From Telmatactis stephensoni (lineage: Eukaryota; Cnidaria; Anthozoa; Actiniaria; Isophelliidae), in assembly GCA_029948255.1 (NCBI GenBank), contig JALIZF010001453.1, positions 186,001 through 250,000 on the forward strand: a stretch of DNA of 64,000 nt, given 5' to 3'. Numbering within the stretch: position 1 is the first letter of the stretch; each line of letters opens with the position of its first letter. Positions 32,440 to 44,800 of this stretch are shown here, in pieces. The notes under the pieces are model-generated. The model had not been told where the DNA came from. It worked only from the letters and a program-made list of their open reading frames with translations, and searched no databases. The translations under genes were made by a program, and so were the position numbers.

Positions 32440-32805
32440 AATTCTTATTAAGATCTTATAAGATTCTTATTAAGATTCTTAATAAGATTCTTATTAAGAA
32501 TTTTTTAAGATTCTTACAAGATTCTTATAAGATCTTATAAGATCTTATAAGATTCTTATAAGATCTTATAAGATTCTTATAAGATCTTATAAGAATCTTA
32601 TAAGATCTTATAAGATCTTATAAGAATCTTGTAAGAATCTTAAAAAATTCTTAATAAGAATCTTATTAAGAATCTTAATAAGAATCTTATAAGATCTTAC
32701 AAGATCTTACAAGATTTTTATAAGATCTTACAAGATTCTTATTAAGATATCTTACAAGATCTTATAAGATCTTGTAAAAATCTTGTAAGATCTTAAAAGA
32801 ATCTA
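32440..32805. repeat. AAGATCTTATAAGATTCTTAT satellite, left block
   Basis: Irregular short-period array of AAGATCTTATAAG, TTCTTATTAAG and similar words, strongly self-complementary. Confidence 0.9.
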
Positions 32806-34115
32806 CTATGAAAGTAAGCCACTCAAGCAATAAACAAATATTATTCATTTCTTTATTATGACTCTAAAGCCTTTATACAATATATCTACACCAATGAAAG
32901 GTTACTTTAAAATTACATTAAACTGCAACTTTGTAATAATTATTTCTATATTTTGGATTTTATGAGTCTTTCTACAAATGGTTTTAATTAATTAATTTAA
33001 GAAGGAAAATTCAAGAAAGTTATGTTGTATCACTTATCTGTTGGCTAGTGATCAAGTCCAAACCTTGAACACACATGGAAATCATATAATTCCATGCATA
33101 TTCTTCAATGCTGGTACAGTCTGTTTGAGTTTAATTAACACAGTCTGTTGTCATAAATTATCTCTTGCTTTTCTAATACATCTTTTCCATAACATCTATA
33201 AATTAAAATAAATCATAATTACTTCAAATGTTTAAAAGTTTGAGCGAGAAGAATTGGTGTGTTATTTATTTGATAATATCAGTCAACCAGGTACCACTAC
33301 CAGGTCGAAGCGCTCTATTACACAATTTTGGTGACTTGGTTATAGTTATGAAGCGTAGAAGCTACTCTATTTACAGAAATGAAATTTATAAATACTTCAA
33401 GGTTTCACTGTTATAAAAAGCAAGAACTTACCAGCTCAATTTTCAAAATTGTGACTTGATTCTTGATCGTAACATATGAAGTAAAAATAGGTCATTGAAT
33501 GCTCCAGCAACCGTTCAGACTTCTACTTCTCCAAGGCCTTGCTTTTCTCCTAAACAATGCCTAACATTTACAGTAATAACTGCGTTTTTCTGCTCCATTT
33601 AACGGCAATAAAAGCCATTAAGCATTGGAGACTTTTCCGTAGTTAGAACGTTGTTGATTTCAGCACCGAATCCGCCAAAACCATTTGAATGCTATCACGT
33701 GATTAAATACTTTGTGTTCATTGGGTACTTGTGAATATCCGCTGGTCAGTCAGCCTGCACCTTCACTTGAGAGCCGCCATGTTTATCAAATACGAACTTG
33801 AAACGTGGGTCAGAACAAAAGTTGAGATATCTCATATTTTTCAGTCAAAACTTGTTAATGGCACCAAAGTTTTCAAGTCTCTCAATCGCTATGCATTTTT
33901 TTATAGCAAACAGGATTGTATTTTTGCACAAAATATCGCTGGATCGAAGCTTTAGATGTACAGTAGCAATGACCAGTTTACATTCTTAAATCTATTTGTT
34001 TGCAAAAAACCCTATCACATTGCCATAAAGGTTTTTTTTTTTTTTGCCATACAAGGTTATATATTTATTATTATTAAGATTTCATTCACAGAGTTCATTC
34101 AGATGTTAATTAGAT

Positions 34116-35243
34116 CACAGGTAGCCCAAGCTCACTATTAGTGGCTATTTATAAGAGAATGTATATCACTCAAAATTTCTGTCTTAATTTTAATAAAATT
34201 CCACGATACTTCTAGAGTGTGTTGTTCATGCTTTCTTCTAACCTCTGGATGAGTTTCAGCGAAATTCGTCGATTTTAACTGCTCGCCCTAAGCCACTCAA
34301 AAATGGAGAGAAGGTAGGAAGCGATGGCCGACTCGAAGCCATCACACTGCTCAACTCCAGTTCAAATATCTTCCCGAAAAATCGCTCTAGTTCAAAAATT
34401 CCTTCGCACAGGGTTGAAACGATAAATAAGCCACGTCCTCGTGCCAGCCAAATCGAAGCGAACGCCTTTCCAAACGAGCCACGGGACTTGAACTTCCAAA
34501 AAATCTTCGCTTACGAGGAGAAGAAAATGCGTGACTGACAAAAGTTGTCACAACCAAACCGTTAAAAATTAGAGAGAGCCTGGGATCGAGCAACAAACTA
34601 CTACTTTGACGGGCATATTTGATAAATATTATTCCTAATCCGAGAAGATATAGTTACATTACAAGAGTCTTGAAGTCAAACACGGTTGTAAAATATCTCA
34701 AAACACCGCAGCGAAGGTTTTCCCTTAGTCAAATGCCCGTCAAAGTAGTAGTTTGTTGCTCGATCCCAGGCTCTCTCTAATTTTTAACGGTTTGGTTGTG
34801 ACAACTTTTGTCAGTCTCGCATTTTCTTCTCCTCGTAAGCGAAGATTTTTTGGAAGTTCAAGTCCCGTGGCTCGTTTGGAAAGGCGTTCGCTTCGATTTG
34901 GCTGGCACGAGGACGTGGCTTATTTATCGTTTCAACCCTGTGCGAAGGAATTTTTGAACTAGAGCGATTTTTCGGGAAGATATTTGAACTGGAGTTGAGC
35001 AGTGTGATGGCTTCGAGTCGGCCATCGCTTCCTACCTTCTCTCCATTTTTGAGTGGCTTAGGGCGAGCAGTTAAAATCGACGAATTTCACTGAAACTCAT
35101 CCAGAGGTTAGAAGAAAGCATGAACAACACACTCTAGAAGTCTCGTGGAATTTTATTAAAATTAAGACAGAAATTTTGAGTGATATTGAGTGACATACAT
35201 TCTCTTATAAATAGCCACTAATAGTGAGCTTGGGCTACCTGTG
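34116..35243. mobile_element. 1.13 kb foldback element with ~505 bp arms and 7 bp target duplication
   Basis: Left arm about 34116-34620 and right arm about 34731-35243 are reverse complements with few mismatches, separated by ~110 bp. Ends are CACAGGTAGCCCAAGC and its complement. Flanks ATTAGAT (34109-34115 and 35244-35250) form a 7 bp target duplication. An identical-looking 69-codon frame appears once per arm (34387-34596 minus and 34753-34962 plus) because the arms mirror each other; it has no recognisable domain. Confidence 0.9.
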
Positions 35244-35254
35244 ATTAGATCTTT

Positions 35255-36205
35255 GTCAAATCTTATAAAGATCTTGTGATTTTTTTTCTTGACAAAATTG
35301 TTAAGATTCTTAAGTTATAAGATTTCATTAAAATCTTAATAAAATTTTGCAAATTTTTAATAAGATCTTGAATTCAGTGGTATTGATCTTTATTAAGATT
35401 CTTAAAAGAATTCATTAAGATCTCAATAAGATCTTTGCAAAATCTTTAGTTAATAAAATCTTGATTTCTGTTATATAAATTTCTTGACAAGATCTTATTA
35501 CTGTCCTTATAAGATTTCATTAAGATCTTAATAAGATCTTATTAAGATCTTTGCAAAATCTTAATAAGATCTTAATTTCTGTGATGACCTTTCTTAACAA
35601 GATCTTATTAAGATTCATATAAGATTGCATTAAGATCTTAATAAGATCTTATTAAGATCTTTGCAAAATCTTAATAAGATCTTGATTTCTGTGATATAAG
35701 ATCTTATTAAGATTCTTATAAGATTTCATTAAGATCTTAATAAGATCTTATTAAGATCTTTGCAAAATCTTAATAAGATCTTAATTTCTGTGATTACCTT
35801 TCTTAACAAGATCTTATTAAGATTCTTATAAGATTGCATTAAGATCTTAATAAGATCTTATTAAGATCTTTGCAAAATCTTAATAAGATCTTGATTTCTG
35901 TGATATTGGATCTTATTAAGATTCTTATAAGATTTCATTAAGATCTTAATAAGATCTTAATAAGATCTTAATTTCTGTGAAGACCTTCTTTCTTAACAAG
36001 ATCTTATTAAGATTCTTATAAGATCTTATTAAGATCTTAATAAGATCTTAAACATCTTACTTTATGAAAAATCTTACAAGATTTAATAATAAGATCTTAT
36101 TTAAGATTGTGAATCTTATTAAGATCTTATTAAGATCTTAATAAGAAATCAAATCTTGTAAGATTCTTATAAGATCTTATAAGATCTTGTAAGATCTTAC
36201 AAAGT
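35255..36205. repeat. AAGATCTTATTAAGATC satellite, right block
   Basis: Higher-order units of about 110-115 bp contain TTAATAAGATCTTAATTTCTG, TTTGCAAAATCTTAATAAG and AAGATTTCATTAAGATC. They are repeated about six times with small changes, then degrade to simple AAGATCTTATAAG words. Confidence 0.88.
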
Positions 36206-36409
36206 TTTCCACCTGGGCCGCTACGCAGGCTACCATCAGCATGATCACTATCTAATTAAATTAATTTTGTTTTATAAGTGTTTCTTTAAAGTGTGAATAT
36301 AACTGAATTTTTAATTAACACAAATTTACGTTCCCTATGAATTTTTCTCAAAATACCAAGAATTAAATTTTTCATTAACCCAAATTTTTGTTCCCTATTT
36401 ATCTTTCAG

Positions 36410-36700
36410 TTCTTCCTGTTGCTCCCACTCTTGAGGTCAAGCCTGCACAGAGTGTCTCATGTCAGGATAAAAGTGTCAACCTGACCTGTAATGCTACAGT
36501 TGGTAATCCAGCAGACACAACTTTTACATTTTATAGGAACAACCGACTCAGTGGAACAGTAAATGGAACCGTGAGTGGTAATGTAGTCATGGCAACAATT
36601 ACCATAGCACTGATAGCTGGAAGCAACTCATTTACATGTAAAGCAACAAACAAAGCTGGATCAACTGAAAACACCACTGCAGTGAATATTGAAGCCAAAG
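36410..36700 (+). CDS. Ig gene exon 3: Ig domain 1
   Basis: Acceptor ATCTTTCAG|TT and donor AAAG|GTATTT, phase 1 at both ends, 97 codons. It starts VLPVAPTLEVKPAQSVSC. B-strand Cys in VNLTCNATVG, F-strand Cys in NSFTCKATNKAG, and an extra Cys upstream (SVSC) give three cysteines. Several N-glycosylation sites. Close paralogue of exon 5 (Ig3), which shares VGNPADTTFTFYRN. It follows the 11.7 kb intron 2, so exons lost or missed in between are possible. Confidence 0.88.
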
Positions 36701-37269
36701 GTATTTTGATAGCAGTAATATTGTTGACAGAAACATGACAGGCATGACTCAAAACTCAAAGCTGCTTTGACATCCTGGGTTCATTTTGCAAGGGCAGCTA
36801 CTCAAACATGTCTGACTGGTAGCACTTAAATTGTTACAGATTTCTCACAGGGTTCATGCTACTCCTTGAAATCCTTGAAAAGCCCTGGAATTGAAAACAC
36901 ATTTTCAAGTGCCCTTGAAAATAGGGAAAAACTCTAAAATCCTTGAATACTCCTTGAATCTGATGCAAACTTTGTTATTTCTAACTTTCCTATCAAAATG
37001 AATCAATAAAAATGAAAATGTATTGAAGAGGTTCTGATTTTGCACGAGGCTTTTTTCCCCCGGACTTGCATTGTAACTTGGGGTTCCTGTGTTATGCTTG
37101 CTACACACACTGCACTGAATTGCCATTGAATCAATATTTACTATTGAAACTTAGTCCTTGAAAAAAATTTTTTGTGCTTGAAAAGTCCTTGAATTCTGTG
37201 ATGAAACTGTAGCACGGACCCTGTTCTCAGTGCAGCTCTGATTGCTTTTCAATTATTAATTATTGTTTC
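36701..37269 (+). other. Intron 3, proximal part
   Basis: Contains a CCTTGAAA/CTTGAAT-rich segment (36860-37200), a dispersed repeat-like region. No exon. Confidence 0.4.
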
Positions 37270-39672
37270 AAATATAATAATAATAACTTTATTAACGTGT
37301 CACAAATATTTTAGCATACATACTAATTGGGGACACAACATAACATAAAATAATTAAATAAATTAGAAAATAAATTAACTCAAATAAATAAAGATATATG
37401 ACTGATATAAAATCCTAAAGATGTGGAGTACTATGTCTACGAACTACAAAGAAAGCAATCAGATCCACATTCATTATCAACTAAGGTTGTAAGATCTTTC
37501 TGTCTTATTAACTTCTTAAAATGATTCAGATTACATTTCTTATATCCTTAGATAGGCGACGCCATAACAACGGCCCAAAATACCTAATAGAATGCTTTCC
37601 ATACGTTACCGTATTAAAGCGTGGTATGACAAAATCAGAATTTCTTAAGTTGTACTGACTGCTATGTTGATTGAAAAGTTCTGATATATATGAAGGGCAA
37701 TTTCCATGCTTAACTTTGAACATGAGGATAGCTATATCCTGAAGTCTACGATTATATAAAGTTGGTAACTTAGCTTTACTTAGAAGATCTTCATAAGAGC
37801 AGTGGTTATCTTTAAAAACTGCCCTTAGCCCCTTCTCCTGTAATCTCTCTAGTTTACGTTTGTCTGAAGACCTAATAAAGTGCCACACTAGAGAGCAATA
37901 TGTTAAATGTGGCAAAATACTAGTTTTGAATAGATGTAACTTAGCCCTTTCAGGGATTAAATTTTTCAATCTTGAAAGAACAGTCACCAATTTTTTGACT
38001 AGATTTTAAGCTAATACATTTTACGTGTTCACTGAAAGAAAGTTGACAGTCTATATTTACTCCTAAGAGTTTAAGTAGTGTTGTTTGTTCAATTTCGTCG
38101 TTGTCAACTTTGAGACAGATGTTTGGAATGTTTCTCCCTCTGTTCTTTATGACCATGGCTTGAAACTTTTCCTTGTTGGCTAATAGGAAGTTGTCAGAAT
38201 ACCAATTTGCAGCAACCTGTGCTTGATCGTTCAGCGTTGTTTTGACATCACTGGTCCGGGATCCTGATGAATATAGTTGATGATCGTCGGCGTACATGGA
38301 TAATTGACATTTATTGATGGAAAAGAACAAGTCATTCTGGAATATATTCCATAAGAGCGGTCCAAAGCATGACCCTTGGGGGCATCCTTTTCTGATATTT
38401 TGCCACTTGCTTGTGATAGTACCAAGTTTCACTCGTCCTTGGCGCTGTTCAAAATAAGATCTTAGTAGTGTTAATGCGTCTTCAGTGAAGTTGTAAGCCT
38501 TCAACTTTCGGATCATCAGCGCAGGAAGGAGTGAGTCGAAAGCCTTGCTGGTGTCAGTTGAAATAATTCCCACTAGTTGCCCATTATCCAGAGCTGATTT
38601 CCAGTCTTCAATTAGCTTCAACAACGCCGTTTCGCAGATGTGTCTTTTCCTATATGCTGACATGTTAGTAGAAAAATGAGGATCAATCTTCTCTGTTACT
38701 TGATTACTTAGTCTCTGCTCGAAGACTTTATTGACTGTATTAAGAACTGTTATTGGTCGATAGTTCTTTTTATCTGTCTTGTCACCTTTTTTGTAAATAG
38801 GAATCCATTCTCCTCTTTTCCAACTAGTAGGGTATTCACCCAAATTTATTGCCAAGTTGAAGATGTTGGTTAGAGAAGGAGCTACTTGATTAGCAGCCAG
38901 TTTTAATAACTTCGGTGGTATCATATCCCAACCCACTTGATTTAGCGGGATTCAAGCTTTCCAATGCCTTCACTGTTTCGATCTTGGTGATATTGGAAAA
39001 GGAAAACTGTTCAGTGTTTGTGTAGTTCGTCATGATACTTATGACACTAGGGTGATTACTGAAATCATCTTCTGTGAGTGAAAGGGTGTTACTGCCACCG
39101 ATGTCATCAGCCAACGTAGAGAAATATTTTGATAGCTCTTCTGAAACAACGTTCTGGTTTTTTTCTATTTCGCCGTTCATTTTGATTTTAATGATGTCTC
39201 TGTCAGTCGATTCTTTCTTAGTTCCCAAGAACGGTTTGAACGATTTAAAAAAGTCGCTCGGTTTAGAGTTCATTTCTCGGGTTTTCTTTTCCCAGAACTC
39301 CTTTATTGCTCTACGTTGTTCCTTGGTCGCTTCATTTCTGGTCTTTTTCTTTAATTCCAGGTTTTCAGGAGATTTATCCTTCGCAAACTGTTTAGCAGCT
39401 TTTCTTTTGGCTCGAATTGCGTTTTTCCACTTTTTCGTCATGTAAGGGACGTCTTTGGAGCGTACTCGTTTGCGTTTCACCGGGATATGTTCGTCCATTA
39501 CATAGTTAAGCAATCCCGACCAATAATCATACTTATCATCAAGGGAGTCAAAAATCTCCATAACGTGCCAGGGTGCATATTCTAAGTCTTCTATGAACCT
39601 TTGTTCGTCCAACATAGCATAATTTCTCGTAGAGACGATCCTGCTAGGGTAATGTTTAACCTTCATGTTCAT
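37270..39672 (-). pseudogene. LINE retrotransposon, 5'-truncated and double-frameshifted, in intron 3
   Basis: Minus-strand non-LTR element antisense to the Ig gene. Three overlapping frames belong together. 39672-38890 (260 codons) is the region between endonuclease and RT, with KKWKNAIRAKRKAAKQF. 38936-37950 (328 codons) is the RT core, with KKNYRPITVLN, TDTSKAFDSL (residues 127-136), KGCPQGSCFGPLL and YADD at 215-218. 37990-37526 (154 codons) is the C-terminal tail, with KLHLFKTSILPHLTYC and FGPLLWRRLS. Frames overlap at 38890-38936 and 37950-37990, implying one frameshift in each place. The APE endonuclease is missing. The 3' end has an AATAAT-rich tail near 37274-37290. Not functional. 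Confidence 0.92.
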
Positions 39673-40140
39673 GATTCCATTTCATAATCATTTCATAATC
39701 ATTTCGTAATCATTTGTAATAAGCACAGTCTTACAGGGTGTCAGAGAAAATTACTAACTTGATCTGATATTGTTATTAAAGCTTGATATATACATGTATG
39801 ATCTACAGAATTTTATAGTTTACTGCATTTTTCAAAATCCAAACAGTCTGTTAGGTTTTGTCAATATGGCTTCCTTCAATTTCGATCAAAATAACAAATT
39901 ATAGTTGATCTCAAAATCTTTAAAGTGCTATAAATGCCTACCAAATGATCCAATATAATCTTCAGATACATTATGTATACCGTACGACTATAAGTGCAGC
40001 AGATTGTTTGGCTGTCTGTGTTGGCATGATTTTGCAAAAACTCAGCTTCACATTTTGCAATCGATTTTTAGTCATTAAACACTTATTGCACTACCAAAAT
40101 CATGGCTGATTGTGGATTACAGGATTTGTACATGTAATTG
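39673..40140 (+). other. Intron 3 sequence
   Basis: A short TTTCATAATCA tandem (39679-39715) and AT-rich sequence. No exon. Confidence 0.5.
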
Positions 40141-40207
40141 TAGTCTCCTCTCGCAGCCGTTCTTAGCGGTCATTGCCACCGCTAAGAACGGCTGCGAGAG
40201 GAGACTA
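40141..40207. mobile_element. 67 bp perfect-hairpin mini-element with 9 bp target duplication
   Basis: Two 30 bp arms that are exact reverse complements (starting TAGTCTCCTCTCGCAGCC) around a 7 base loop CATTGCC. Flanked by the perfect direct repeat ATGTAATTG (40132-40140 and 40208-40216). The 9 bp duplication fits Mutator-like integration. Confidence 0.92.
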
Positions 40208-40559
40208 ATGTAATTGCCACTTTCTATCAAAAGCTATAAGCTCTTCAAGTTGAAATTTGCAACCCTTATTGCATCTCAAAAACGATATGATACATACTTT
40301 TTTGTCATCATTTATTAACCTTGCACTTTACCATTTATTAAGAAAAAAAATTGATCAAACACATGCACTGAAAATGCCCTTCCTGGCTCAGCCAGACAGC
40401 ACCTACAAAGTAGTATGGTAGCTAACACTTTCTTCTCAATTATAATTTAATGATTTCTGAAGCTGCAACCAATTCCCTTTTAAAAGACTGACGATCAACC
40501 AACACATCCCTACTAATTATTTTCCCTGGTTTGAAAAAAAATATTTTATTCTCTATTAG

Positions 40560-40811
40560 AACCTCCAGTCGCTCATTGTGCCAACCAAACAGTTGTAGAG
40601 GGAACAAACTTAGTCTGGATATGTCATGCTACTGGTAGTCGGCCATTGAATGCTACTTGGTATAAAGGAAATAACAACACTGTCATCTCATATGGAAATA
40701 CTCTCAACATAACTTCGGCTAAAAGAACTCATGCTGGAATGTACAGGTTTACTGTCAGTAACGGAGATGAATGTCCTACTGCTAATAAAACAGTATATCT
40801 AACTGTACAAT
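40560..40811 (+). CDS. Ig gene exon 4: Ig domain 2
   Basis: Acceptor CTATTAG|AA and donor CAAT|GTGAGT, phase 1, 83 codons plus junctions. It starts EPPVAHCANQTVVEG. B-strand Cys in VWICHATG. The F-strand motif is HAGMYRFTVSN: where Y-x-C is normal there is Phe, so the canonical Cys is missing. Instead there are Cys near the N-terminus (AHC) and after the F strand (GDEC), suggesting a different disulfide. Paralogue of exon 6 (Ig4). Its last ~77 bp plus splice donor form the unit amplified in the following 6 kb minisatellite. Confidence 0.88.
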
Positions 40812-40989
40812 GTGAGTAGAGTGTTATTGAGTATAGAATATACAGGTTTTCTGTCAGTAATGGAGATGAATGTCCTACTGCTAGTACAACAGTATATCTA
40901 ACTGTACAATGTGTCTGAGTAGAGTATTATTGAGTATAGAGTGTACAGGTTTACTGTCAGTAACGGAGATGAATGTCCTACTGCTAATA

Positions 40990-41281
40990 CTAAAGGGTTA
41001 TTAACCGAGCGCGAGGTCTGTATGGGAGAAGATCAGACCAAGGTCTTGACAGTACGGACCGAGTGCAGCGAGGTCTGTACAAAAAGACCGAGGTCTGATA
41101 TTTTCCATACAGACCGAGCAAACGAGGTTAATAACTTATTTATTATATGGCTTTGAGAAGTCCCGTAAAACAATTGCCAAACGCAAACTTTTCTTTTCAT
41201 CCGGGACAGTGGTCCTGATATGGCAAAATACAGACCATACGTTAGCCAATCAGAATTCAGAAAATTATCTAGCCATATAAT
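40990..41281. mobile_element. MITE-like insertion in the 99 bp array (1)
   Basis: Interrupts a repeat unit between CTGCTAATA and AAACAGTATA. It contains inverted words GGTTATTAACCGAGC.../...GAGGTTAATAACT and TTTATTATATGGCT.../...AGCCATATAATAAA, plus three to four copies of CCGAG...GAGGTCTG. Exact borders uncertain by a few bases. Confidence 0.7.
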
Positions 41282-41588
41282 AAAACAGTATATCTAACTG
41301 TACAATGTGAGTAGAGTATTATTGAGTATAGAATGTACAGGTTTACTGTCAGTAATGGGATGAATGTGCTACTGCTAGTACAACAGTATATCTAACTGTA
41401 CAATGTGAGTAGAGTATTATTGAGTATAGAATGTACAGGTTTACTGTCAGTAATGGAGATGAATGTCCTACTGCTAGTACAACAGTATATCTAACTGTAC
41501 AATGTGAGTAAAGTATTATTGAGTGTAGAATGTACAGGTTTACTGTCAGTAATGGGGATGAATGTGCTACTGCTAGTACAACAGTATA

Positions 41589-41668
41589 CATAGCTGCCAA
41601 CCCCCAAGGCTTTCGTATCTGGAGATCAACATTTTTTCCTTAGAATTGGGTCGATTTTCATGCTCAGT

Positions 41669-41701
<33 letters not shown>

Positions 41702-41866
41702 GGAAAGACGATATTTCAAGAAAGATAGACGATATTTCAGTTAAAATGGCCGCAATTTTAGGATTCGAGCGATTATCCGGGAGATTTAGGTCTTTATCCG
41801 GGAGACCGGGAGACGAGGCCCAAAATCTGGAGACTCCCGGATTATCCGGGAGGGTTGGCAGCTATG
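41589..41866. mobile_element. TIR MITE insertion in the 99 bp array (2)
   Basis: Termini CATAGCTGCCAACCC and GGGTTGGCAGCTATG. Target duplication AGTATA on both sides (41583-41588 and 41867-41872), confirmed against neighbouring uninterrupted units (ACAACAGTATATCTAAC). Contains a ~32 base G-run at 41669-41700 and repeated TTATCCGGGAGA words. Confidence 0.88.
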
Positions 41867-44800
41867 AGTATATCTAACTGTACAATGTGAGTAGAGTATT
41901 ATTGAGTATAGAATGTACAGGTTTACTGTCAGTAATGGAGATGAATGTGCTACTGCTAGTACAACAGTATATCTAACTGTACAATGTGAGTAGAGTATTA
42001 TTGAGTATAGAATGTACAGGTTTACTGTCAGTAATGGGGATGAATGTGCTACTGCTAGTACAACAGTATATCTAACTGTACAATGTGAGTAAAGTATTAT
42101 TGAGTATAGAATGTACAGGTTTACTGTCAGTAATGGGGATGAATGTGCTACTGCTAGTACAACAGTATATCTAACTGTACAATGTGAGTAGAGTATTATT
42201 GAGTATAGAATGTACAGGTTTACTGTCAGTAATGGAGATGAATGCCCTACTGCTAGTACAACAGTATATGTAACTGTACAATGTGAGTAAAGTATTATTG
42301 AGTGTAGAATGTACAGGTTTACTGTCAGTAATGGAGATGAATGTGCTACTGCTAGTACAACAGTATATCTAACTGTACAATGTGAGTAAAGTATTATTGA
42401 GTGTAGAATGTACAGGTTTACTGTCAGTAATGGAGATGAATGTGCTACTGCTAGTACAACAGTATATCTAACTGTACAATGTGAGTAGAGTATTATTGAG
42501 TATAGAATGTACAGGTTTACTGTCAGTAATGGAGATGAATGCCCTACTGCTAGTACAACAGTATATCTAACTGTACAATGTGAGTAAAGTATTATTGAGT
42601 GTAGAATGTACAGGTTTACTGTCAGTAATGGGGATGAATGTGCTACTGCTAGTACAACAGTATATGTAACTGTACAATGTGAGTAAAGTATTATTGAGTG
42701 TAGAATGTACAGGTTTACTGTCAGTAATGGGGATGAATGTGCTACTGCTAGTACAACAGTATATGTAACTGTACAATGTGAGTAGAGTATTATTGAGTAT
42801 AGAATGTACAGGTTTACTGTCAGTAATGGAGATGAATGTCCTACTGCTAGTACAACAGTATATCTAACTGTACAATGTGAGTAGAGTATTATTGAGTATA
42901 GAATGTACAGGTTTACTGTCAGTAATGGAGATGAATGTCCTACTGCTAGTACAACAGTATATCTAACTGTACAATGTGAGTAGAGTATTATTGAGTATAG
43001 AATGTACAGGTTTACTGTCAGTAATGGAGATGAATGTCCTACTGCTAGTACAACAGTATATCTAACTGTACAATGTGAGTAGAGTATTATTGAGTATAGA
43101 ATGTACAGGTTTACTGTCAGTAATGGAGATGAATGTGCTACTGCTAGTACAACAGTATATCTAACTGTACAATGTGAGTAGTGTATTATTGAGTGTAGAA
43201 TGTACAGGTTTACTGTCAGTAATGGAGATGAATGTCCTACTGCTAGTACAACAGTATATCTAACTGTACAATGTGAGTAAAGTATTATTGAGTATAGAAT
43301 GTACAGGTTTACTGTCAGTAATGGGGATGAATGTGCTACTGCTAGTACAACAGTATATCTAACTGTACAATGTGAGTAAAGTATTATTGAGTATAGAATG
43401 TACAGGTTTACTGTCAGTAATGGGGATGAATGTGCTACTGCTAGTACAACAGTATATCTAACTGTACAATGTGAGTAGAGTATTATTGAGTATAGAATGT
43501 ACAGGTTTACTGTCAGTAATGGGGATGAATGTGCTACTGCTAGTACAACAGTATATCTAACTGTACAATGAGAGTAAAGTATTATTGAGTATAGAATGTA
43601 CAGGTTTACTGTCAGTAATGGAGATGAATGTGCTACTGCTAGTACAACAGTATATCTAACTGTACAATGAGAGTAAAGTATTATTGAGTGTAGAATGTAC
43701 AGGTTTACTGTCAGTAATGGGGATGAATGTGCTACTGCTAGTAGAACAGTATATCTAACTGTACAATGAGAGTAAAGTATTATTGAGTGTAGAATGTACA
43801 GGTTTACTGTCAGTAATGGAGATGAATGTCCTACTGCTAGTACAACAGTATATCTAACTGTACAATGTGAGTAGAGTATTATTGAGTATAGAATGTACAG
43901 GTTTACTGTCAGTAATGGAGATGAATGTGCTACTGCTAGTACAACAGTATATCTAACTGTACAATGTGAGTAGTGTATTATTGAGTGTAGAATGTACAGG
44001 TTTACTGTCAGTAATGGAGATGAATGTCCTACTGCTAGTACAACAGTATATCTAACTGTACAATGTGAGTAAAGTATTATTGAGTATAGAATGTACAGGT
44101 TTACTGTCAGTAATGGGGATGAATGTGCTACTGCTAGTACAACAGTATATCTAACTGTACAATGTGAGTAAAGTATTATTGAGTATAGAATGTACAGGTT
44201 TACTGTCAGTAATGGGGATGAATGTGCTACTGCTAGTACAACAGTATATCTAACTGTACAATGTGAGTAGAGTATTATTGAGTATAGAATGTACAGGTTT
44301 ACTGTCAGTAATGGGGATGAATGTGCTACTGCTAGTACAACAGTATATCTAACTGTACAATGAGAGTAAAGTATTATTGAGTATAGAATGTACAGGTTTA
44401 CTGTCAGTAATGGAGATGAATGTGCTACTGCTAGTACAACAGTATATCTAACTGTACAATGAGAGTAAAGTATTATTGAGTGTAGAATGTACAGGTTTAC
44501 TGTCAGTAATGGGGATGAATGTGCTACTGCTAGTAGAACAGTATATCTAACTGTACAATGAGAGTAAAGTATTATTGAGTGTAGAATGTACAGGTTTACT
44601 GTCAGTAATGGGGATGAATGTACTACTGCTAGTACAACAGTATATCTAACTGTACAATGTGAGTAGAGTATTATTGAGTATAGAAGGTACAGGTTTACTG
44701 TCAGTAAAGGAGATGAATGTGCTACTGCTAGTACAACAGCATATCTAACTGTACAATGTGAGTAAAGTATTATTGAGTATAGAATGTACAGGTTTACTGT

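Larger units (their letters stand above)
32428..36216. mobile_element. ~3.8 kb element B with AAGATCTT arrays at both ends
   Basis: Short inverted termini: CCAGGTGGAAA at left (32431) and TTTCCACCTGG at right (about 36207-36216). Inside each end is an AAGATCTT/ATAAGATTCTTAT array (32440-32805 and 35255-36205). Between them lie a segment (32805-34060) homologous to 27398-28259 plus 28938-29320 of element A, and a 1.1 kb foldback insertion. Target duplication unclear. Non-coding. Confidence 0.6.

Noticed and set aside
34387..34962. Identical 69-residue ORFs on opposite strands as a conserved gene pair
   Set aside because: They are mirror images caused by the foldback arms. No domain and no independent evidence of coding.
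41349..42776. Minus-strand repetitive ORFs (YSYIYCCTSSST repeats) in the array
   Set aside because: They exist only because 99 is a multiple of 3. They are shadows of the minisatellite with no start context or domain.
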